Shown here: piece by piece, positions 33,903 to 37,196 of the stretch
Position numbering within the stretch: the stretch's first letter is position 1
Layout: each line of letters begins with the position of its first letter
Assembly: GCA_938041325.1 (NCBI GenBank)
Contig: CALIAG010000062.1
Location: 1 to 37,196 of the forward strand
Source: an uncultured Saprospiraceae bacterium
GTDB taxonomy: Bacteria; Bacteroidota; Bacteroidia; Chitinophagales; Saprospiraceae
Reading direction: 5' to 3'
DNA: 37,196 nt
The notes under the pieces: model-generated
Seen by the model: only the letters and a program-made list of their open reading frames with translations
Told to the model about the DNA's origin: nothing
Databases searched by the model: none
Program-made: the position numbers and the translations under genes

Positions 33903-34997
33903 TTATCCAACATTTATCGAAGAGAAGATATGCTCGAGGTATTGCATGTATTTTCTTTTTCCTTTTCCAGGTGCAAAAATAAATCCATCTACGAAGATTA
34001 GTTCGTTGGTTTCTTCATTCAAGATCAAATAACTTATGAATGGTCCTCCCATATAATCATTGACAATTTCCCAAATCCCACGCGCTTCAATAGCGTATTT
34101 TCCACTAATGGTAATCTGTTCGGTGAGCATAGGTAAATCGATGTCGTTGACTTTCATATAGGTGTTTGCCAACTCAGAACTGATGTACTTTCTTCCCAGA
34201 GAATCGCGAATAGCTTTAATGCCTTCCTTGGAAAGTTGGTTTTTGTCCTTATATGGAATTTTGTAAAGCATGAGATTATGACTCACAAAATCTGTTTCTT
34301 TTCTAAACCAAGTAAAATCTTTGTCATCCAAGGCTACTATATAATCTGCTGGAATTCTCATTTCAAAACCCAACTTGTTTTTGACCTGATCAGAAAAAGC
34401 TGTGCTTACCCCAGAGAGGTATACCGTTGTTTCGACTCTTTTGCGATCAACTTGGTTTACCTTTTTTGCAATGGCTGGAAAATTGTCTTTAATGTTTGTA
34501 TACAGTTGTTCTTCGTTAGGAGCAAAAAGGTAAATCAAAAGTTGTCCTTTGGCCCATTTGTCCCGACCGATTGTTGTGTTGTAAGTTTTGTCTTCAGATG
34601 CTTTTCTCATGATCTCAGAACCGAGATCTGCCTTTATCATGTCCGTGGTGCTGGATTCATTCCTTTGAAGGTTTCCTAAAACCAAATACGTTCTCAATTC
34701 TTTTCGATAAGAGTCAGCGTCTAGTTCCTCTGGTGTAAAATGTTTGAGATCGAAAAAGGGTTCTGGTTGGGGAAGAATAGGATACGCAGAAGAAAAATAA
34801 AACCGGAATGTATCTCCAATCGCTCCATCCCAATCGTTTTGATCTGCTATTACTGCAATCTGGTTAGATGAACCAAAGGCTTGTGGTCTGGGAGATAAAC
34901 TATTTCCTGCTTCACTAGCGCATCCTGAAAGGATTAAAATAAATATAGCTAAGAATGAAATTCCTGAGAATTGCTTTTGCATCATTTCCTTTTTCAT
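33903..34997 (-). CDS. DUF4837 family lipoprotein
   Basis: 364 residues from ATG at 34997. An upstream in-frame GTG at 35015 overlaps a TAACTTTG promoter element, so it is unlikely to be the start. The signal peptide ends in a lipobox, LILSGC, with the lipidated cysteine at 26. The block IAVIADQNDWDGAIGDTFR followed by LPQPEPFFDL is characteristic of DUF4837, a family found in Bacteroidota without a known function. The protein should sit in a membrane facing the periplasm or on the cell surface. It is followed by its own terminator, and lies between moxR and the sigma gene on the same strand. No enzyme motif was found. Confidence 0.85.
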   Translation of the reverse strand: MKKEMMQKQFSGISFLAIFILILSGCASEAGNSLSPRPQAFGSSNQIAVIADQNDWDGAIGDTFRFYFSSAYPILPQPEPFFDLKHFTPEELDADSYRKELRTYLVLGNLQRNESSTTDMIKADLGSEIMRKASEDKTYNTTIGRDKWAKGQLLIYLFAPNEEQLYTNIKDNFPAIAKKVNQVDRKRVETTVYLSGVSTAFSDQVKNKLGFEMRIPADYIVALDDKDFTWFRKETDFVSHNLMLYKIPYKDKNQLSKEGIKAIRDSLGRKYISSELANTYMKVNDIDLPMLTEQITISGKYAIEARGIWEIVNDYMGGPFISYLILNEETNELIFVDGFIFAPGKGKRKYMQYLEHIFSSINVG

Positions 34998-35014
34998 ATC
35001 GACGACATTTTTCA

Positions 35015-35022
35015 CAAAGTTA
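35015..35022 (-). promoter_or_regulatory. Candidate promoter (-7 TAACTTTG) of the DUF4837 gene
   Basis: TAACTTTG is an exact TAnnTTTG match, 18 bases before the ATG at 34997, giving a very short leader. It decides the start choice for the gene. No -33 TTG was found. Confidence 0.5.
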
Positions 35023-35155
35023 AAAAACGAGCTGTTGTTCTTGGTATTGTTCCTTATTTAAAAGATGCAAATACTTAATTTTTTGGTGTATTGAAATAGT
35101 GGTGAAAGTACTAATGTGAGCTTGTTGATGATTATGTACGATTTGTTTCAACAAT

Positions 35156-35194
35156 AAAAAACCCTCCATAAACTTCAAGTCTATGGAGGGTTTT
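35156..35194 (-). terminator. Terminator after moxR
   Basis: A 13-bp stem pairs 35158-35170 with 35182-35194 (core CCCTCCATA/TATGGAGGG). On the minus strand it is followed by TTTTTTATTG, counting the stem's own T run. It lies 20 bases beyond the moxR stop codon. Confidence 0.85.
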
Positions 35195-35214
35195 AAGGAT
35201 TGTACATGGATTGC

Positions 35215-36186
35215 TTAAAATAAGCTCTCGATTACATTTTCTTCAGAAATACCTTCCGCTTCTGCTTTATAGTTTCTGACAATACGATGTCTGAGTACAT
35301 ATTTAGCAATTGCTTGAACGTCTTCTATATCCGGAGAATATTTTCCAGAGATGGCCGCATGACACTTAGCACCAAGTACTAAGTATTGTGATGCACGAGG
35401 TCCTGCTCCCCAAGAAATATAATTGTTTACCTTTTCTGTTGCTTTAGGCGTATTGGGTCTGGTCTTCGTTGCCAATCCTACAGCATATTCTAAAACGTTA
35501 TCGGCAATAGGAATTTTACGAATCAATTCCTGGAAATACATAATTTGCTCACCGGTAACAATGTTCTTCAATTTGTGCTTCTGGTTGGTAGTTGTAGATT
35601 TTACAACCTGAATTTCTTCTTCATAAGAAGGATAATCCAAAGGAATGTTAAACATAAAACGGTCTAACTGTGCCTCTGGTAATGGATAGGTTCCTTCCTG
35701 CTCAATAGGATTCTGAGTAGCTAGTACAAAGAAAGGCGCGGGAAGTACGTGCCTTACACCAGAAATGGTCACAGATCTTTCCTGCATTGCTTCTAAAAGC
35801 GCAGCTTGGGTTTTAGGAGGAGTCCTGTTGATCTCATCTGCCAAAACAATATTGGCAAATAGAGGTCCTTTGTTGAACTTAAAATTTCGATCTTCTCCCA
35901 GAATCTCTGATCCTGTAATATCGGAAGGCATCAAATCGGGTGTGAATTGTATTCTTTTGAAATCCAGATCCAAAACTTCGGAGATGGTACTTACCAAAAG
36001 GGTCTTGGCCAATCCCGGTACTCCTACCAAAAGACTATGTCCATTGCTAAAAAGGGAAATAATTACCATTTGGACAACTTTGTCTTGACCAACGATTACT
36101 TTACCAATTTCCTGTGAAAGATCTTTATATGCCTGTGCGAGTCCGTCAACAGCTTCTACATCAGTTTTATAGGCTACTTGTTGCAT
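35215..36186 (-). CDS. MoxR-family AAA+ ATPase
   Basis: 323 residues. Walker A is GVPGLAKT (55-62, K61), preceded by VGQDKVVQMV and followed by the MoxR-specific RIQFTPDLMPSDITGSEIL. Walker B is IVLADEINR (D117, E118), then PPKTQAALLEAMQE. The sensor I and arginine-finger regions are ATQNPIEQEGTYPLPEAQLDRFMF, and a lid domain ends the protein. MoxR ATPases remodel or insert metals into partner proteins, usually with a von Willebrand factor A protein encoded next door. Here no DUF58 or VWA gene follows; the next gene is the DUF4837 lipoprotein after a terminator. Its partner must therefore be encoded elsewhere. The start MQQVAYKTDV is reasonable but not tested. Confidence 0.93.
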   Translation of the reverse strand: MQQVAYKTDVEAVDGLAQAYKDLSQEIGKVIVGQDKVVQMVIISLFSNGHSLLVGVPGLAKTLLVSTISEVLDLDFKRIQFTPDLMPSDITGSEILGEDRNFKFNKGPLFANIVLADEINRTPPKTQAALLEAMQERSVTISGVRHVLPAPFFVLATQNPIEQEGTYPLPEAQLDRFMFNIPLDYPSYEEEIQVVKSTTTNQKHKLKNIVTGEQIMYFQELIRKIPIADNVLEYAVGLATKTRPNTPKATEKVNNYISWGAGPRASQYLVLGAKCHAAISGKYSPDIEDVQAIAKYVLRHRIVRNYKAEAEGISEENVIESLF

Positions 36187-36355
36187 TGTTAGTTGTAAAT
36201 CTTGTGATTTAAAAAATGTGTTATTCTTGTAATATTAAGGATTCCTAAAATTAAGAAAAGAATAAATATGTAACGTTCAATTTCATTCCTTTGTTTCGTT
36301 GCTTTTTAAAAGGTACCTTAAGGAAGAGGACAAAATAAACTATTATTTCACTCAT

Positions 36356-37054
36356 TTACTTACATTCCCACAACCAATCTGACAAACCAAAAGGCACATC
36401 TGAGTAAGAATAATGCCACCATTCAGTTCGAATACCTTGAAAACCATATTTTGCCAGTGTCTCCTTCAAAAGTATTCTGCGGTCCAATATTTCTTTTGGT
36501 AAATCTAAATAAGTATGATGCGCTTCCTTTCCAAAATAGTCATAAGGTGATCCCATTTCCAATTGCTGACCATTTTTATCTACAAAAGTAAGATCTACAG
36601 CTTTTCCCCTGTTGTGCATTGAACCTCTCGATGGAGGGGTAACATAACTGGGATTTGGAAACTTATCCCACAATAGCTGTTGGATAGGTCTAGGTCTGTA
36701 ACAATCCAAAAGTAAAAGTTGAAAGCCGTGGGTCATAAACTCTTCTTGTGCTTTCTTTAGTTGTTTGGCCACTTTAGGTCTTAAAAAACACCGACTGCAA
36801 TCGTACATTTTTTCACCAACGAAATTGTCAGTGGTCGCATATTTCATATCAATAATAAAATTCGTGTCTACGTGACTTAGGTCCAACCATTTCGAGGTAT
36901 CATAATCGTAGACAATAGCAGCTTGAACTTTTGGTTTTATTGTTGGAATGCCAACGACTGCCTGTTGTTCTAAAACAGCGGACGTGGCAGCATCATTGCT
37001 TGGTTCACCACAAGACCAAAAAAACAAGAAGCAAAAAAGATATGAGATGCGCAT
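36356..37054 (-). CDS. D-alanyl-D-alanine dipeptidase (VanX/DdpX type) lipoprotein
   Basis: 232 residues of peptidase family M15D. A lipoprotein signal MRISYLFCFLFFWSC ends at C15. Catalytic positions are R120 in CYRP, H147 and D154 in SMHNRGKAVDLT (SxHxxGxAxD), and E211 and H214 in EWWHY. H147, D154 and H214 bind zinc. The enzyme splits D-Ala-D-Ala. Being exported, it most likely recycles peptidoglycan-derived dipeptide rather than giving vancomycin resistance, and no vanH or vanA ligase is nearby. A pair of cysteines (CSRC) at 86-89 is unusual and could form a disulfide or bind metal. It starts 3 bases after the stop of a TlpA-like gene, so the two are probably co-transcribed. Confidence 0.9.
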   Translation of the reverse strand: MRISYLFCFLFFWSCGEPSNDAATSAVLEQQAVVGIPTIKPKVQAAIVYDYDTSKWLDLSHVDTNFIIDMKYATTDNFVGEKMYDCSRCFLRPKVAKQLKKAQEEFMTHGFQLLLLDCYRPRPIQQLLWDKFPNPSYVTPPSRGSMHNRGKAVDLTFVDKNGQQLEMGSPYDYFGKEAHHTYLDLPKEILDRRILLKETLAKYGFQGIRTEWWHYSYSDVPFGLSDWLWECK

Positions 37055-37057
37055 ATA

Positions 37058-37196
37058 TTATTCTCCGAAAATATTTTTTAAGTGAGCTTCCAATTCATGA
37101 GCCCTGAAATTTCGAGCGATTATTTTTCCTTCTTTATCCAACAAAACAGTGCTTGGTATAGACCGTACGGAATAAGTAGCAGCCACTTCGTTTTTC
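37058..37196 (-). CDS. TlpA/thioredoxin-like protein, C-terminal fragment (5' end outside window)
   Basis: The minus-strand frame open at the window edge encodes 45 residues ending at a TAA at 37058-37060. It contains YSVRSIPSTVLLDKEGKII, with the cis-proline of the thioredoxin fold in SIPST and the LLDKEGKI strand typical of TlpA/ResA-like proteins. The CxxC active site would be beyond the window. Such proteins reduce disulfides or serve cytochrome c maturation in the periplasm. Only 3 bases separate it from the dipeptidase gene. Confidence 0.75.
   Translation of the reverse strand, partial: KNEVAATYSVRSIPSTVLLDKEGKIIARNFRAHELEAHLKNIFGE

Noticed and set aside
34998-35015. GTG start for the DUF4837 gene
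   Set aside because: The GTG overlaps an exact -7 promoter element; ATG 34997 is downstream of it.
36356-37054. Vancomycin resistance determinant
   Set aside because: VanX motifs are present, but no vanH or vanA ligase or regulator is nearby; the protein is an exported lipoprotein, which fits peptidoglycan recycling.

Overview
The window looks like a chromosomal, mostly housekeeping segment from a member of the Bacteroidota. The evidence is the gene families (DUF4837 lipoprotein, M3 oligoendopeptidase, ~850-residue BamA with LRGY motif, long IF2 with a low-complexity N-terminus), Bacteroidota-type promoters (-7 TAnnTTTG, some with a TTG about 20 bp upstream), scarce Shine-Dalgarno sites and AT-rich spacers. 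A Saprospiria/Chitinophagia-like lineage is plausible, but the sequence alone does not settle the class. No rRNA, tRNA, CRISPR array, insertion sequence or prophage gene was seen.

Layout. 1-0.8 kb: 3' end of ileS. 0.85-4.1 kb (minus): fluC/crcB coupled to a WecA/MraY-type phosphoglycosyltransferase, then an M3 oligoendopeptidase. 4.4-10.7 kb (plus): uppS, bamA and a second full-length bamA paralog. 10.8-15.7 kb (minus): rimP-nusA-infB, with an intrinsic terminator in the rimP leader and a separate promoter and long leader before infB. 16.1-18.1 kb (plus): a radical-SAM MqnC-like enzyme of the futalosine menaquinone route and a purine nucleoside phosphorylase. 18.2-19.6 kb (minus): a group II PLP decarboxylase. 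19.8-22.7 kb (plus): uvrA. 22.7-26.4 kb (minus): a 1247-residue surface protein joining a metallophosphoesterase, a HipA/FAM20-like segment and an outer-membrane barrel. 26.8-28.0 kb (minus): odhB. 28.2-33.8 kb (minus): an ECF sigma factor, a zinc-motif anti-sigma/TPR protein and a 1336-residue protein with the architecture of mammalian soluble adenylyl cyclase. 33.9-37.2 kb (minus): DUF4837 lipoprotein, MoxR ATPase, VanX-type dipeptidase lipoprotein and the end of a TlpA-like thioredoxin.

How the genes relate. Much of the window serves the cell envelope: undecaprenyl phosphate synthesis (uppS) and use (WecA-like), outer-membrane protein insertion (two BamAs), a barrel-anchored phosphatase, a D-Ala-D-Ala dipeptidase and several lipoproteins. 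A second theme is translation and transcription (ileS, rimP, nusA, infB), where the leader terminator suggests feedback through NusA. A third is signalling, with sigma, anti-sigma and cyclase on one strand.

The strongest candidates for new biology are the phosphatase/kinase-like/barrel fusion, the sAC-type cyclase beside a sigma/anti-sigma pair, the tandem bamA genes with related leader hairpins, and the putative attenuator and leader RNAs of the rimP-nusA-infB cluster. All assignments are by eye; no database search was run.
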